Below the pieces are notes generated by a model. The model worked only from the letters and a program-made list of their open reading frames with translations, was not told where the DNA came from and did not search any database. Made by a program: the position numbers and the translations under genes. A stretch of DNA of 6,924 nt. Origin: an uncultured Clostridia bacterium. Its GTDB lineage: Bacteria > Bacillota > Clostridia > Christensenellales > Aristaeellaceae. The stretch lies in assembly GCA_934615145.1 (NCBI GenBank), contig CAKTTM010000096.1:1-6924 (forward strand), read 5' to 3'. Positions 6,889 to 6,924 of this stretch are shown piece by piece; the first letter of the stretch is position 1; every line of letters starts with the position of its first letter.

Positions 6889-6924
6889 CCATGTCATGCT
6901 GCCTGGTTGTTGAGTGGTACGAGC
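6850..6924. mobile_element. Possible end of an inserted element (unassigned)
   Basis: From about 6850 the sequence no longer fits the receiver domain and is less GC-rich than the flanking genes. It starts TACTGTCAAATCATGTTCGC and has no long open frame in the 75 bases available, which resembles the non-coding terminal part of an insertion sequence. I cannot match the end to a specific IS family, and the second end, target duplication and transposase lie outside the window. A recombination junction or misassembly would look the same. Confidence 0.35.

Overview
The window looks like a chromosomal segment from a high-GC member of the Bacillota, probably a Clostridia-type anaerobe. This placement is an inference from strong AGGAGG-like ribosome binding sites, sigma-A-like promoters, compact plus-strand operons and the style of the proteins; no marker gene fixes the taxon. 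All seven intact or edge-truncated genes, and one broken gene, lie on the plus strand.

Region 1 (1-2581) is the end of an ABC importer operon. A fused two-domain permease, cut by the left window edge, is followed after one base by its ATPase. Both resemble the ferric-iron/phosphonate (FbpBC/PhnTV-like) importer group. The substrate-binding protein is expected upstream, outside the window. A strong 14-bp hairpin ends the operon.

Region 2 (2599-6663) starts at a good promoter and reads like one transcription unit of five genes: a DUF21-CBS-CorC/HlyC membrane protein (CNNM/MpfA-type), a membrane-anchored methionine sulfoxide reductase B with an unusual N-terminal cysteine cluster, a glutathione-peroxidase-family thiol peroxidase, an HD-domain phosphohydrolase and an RlmA-type 23S rRNA guanine methyltransferase. 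Adjacent genes overlap by 23 and 4 bases or are separated by 12 to 29 bases. The msrB and peroxidase genes form a plausible peroxide-removal and methionine-repair pair; the roles of the HD protein and methyltransferase in the set are not evident.

Region 3 (6664-6924) has an extended -10 promoter and a perfect ribosome binding site leading into the first 39 or so codons of a response-regulator receiver domain. Homology to the receiver fold stops near 6850, before the phosphoacceptor aspartate, and a compositionally different sequence follows to the window edge. This suggests an inserted element, a rearrangement or an assembly junction.

I found no CRISPR array, tRNA, rRNA, phage gene or recognisable defence system. 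The most unusual points are the Cys-rich transmembrane MsrB, an apparently shortened CorC/HlyC domain in the DUF21-CBS protein, and the interrupted regulator at the right edge.
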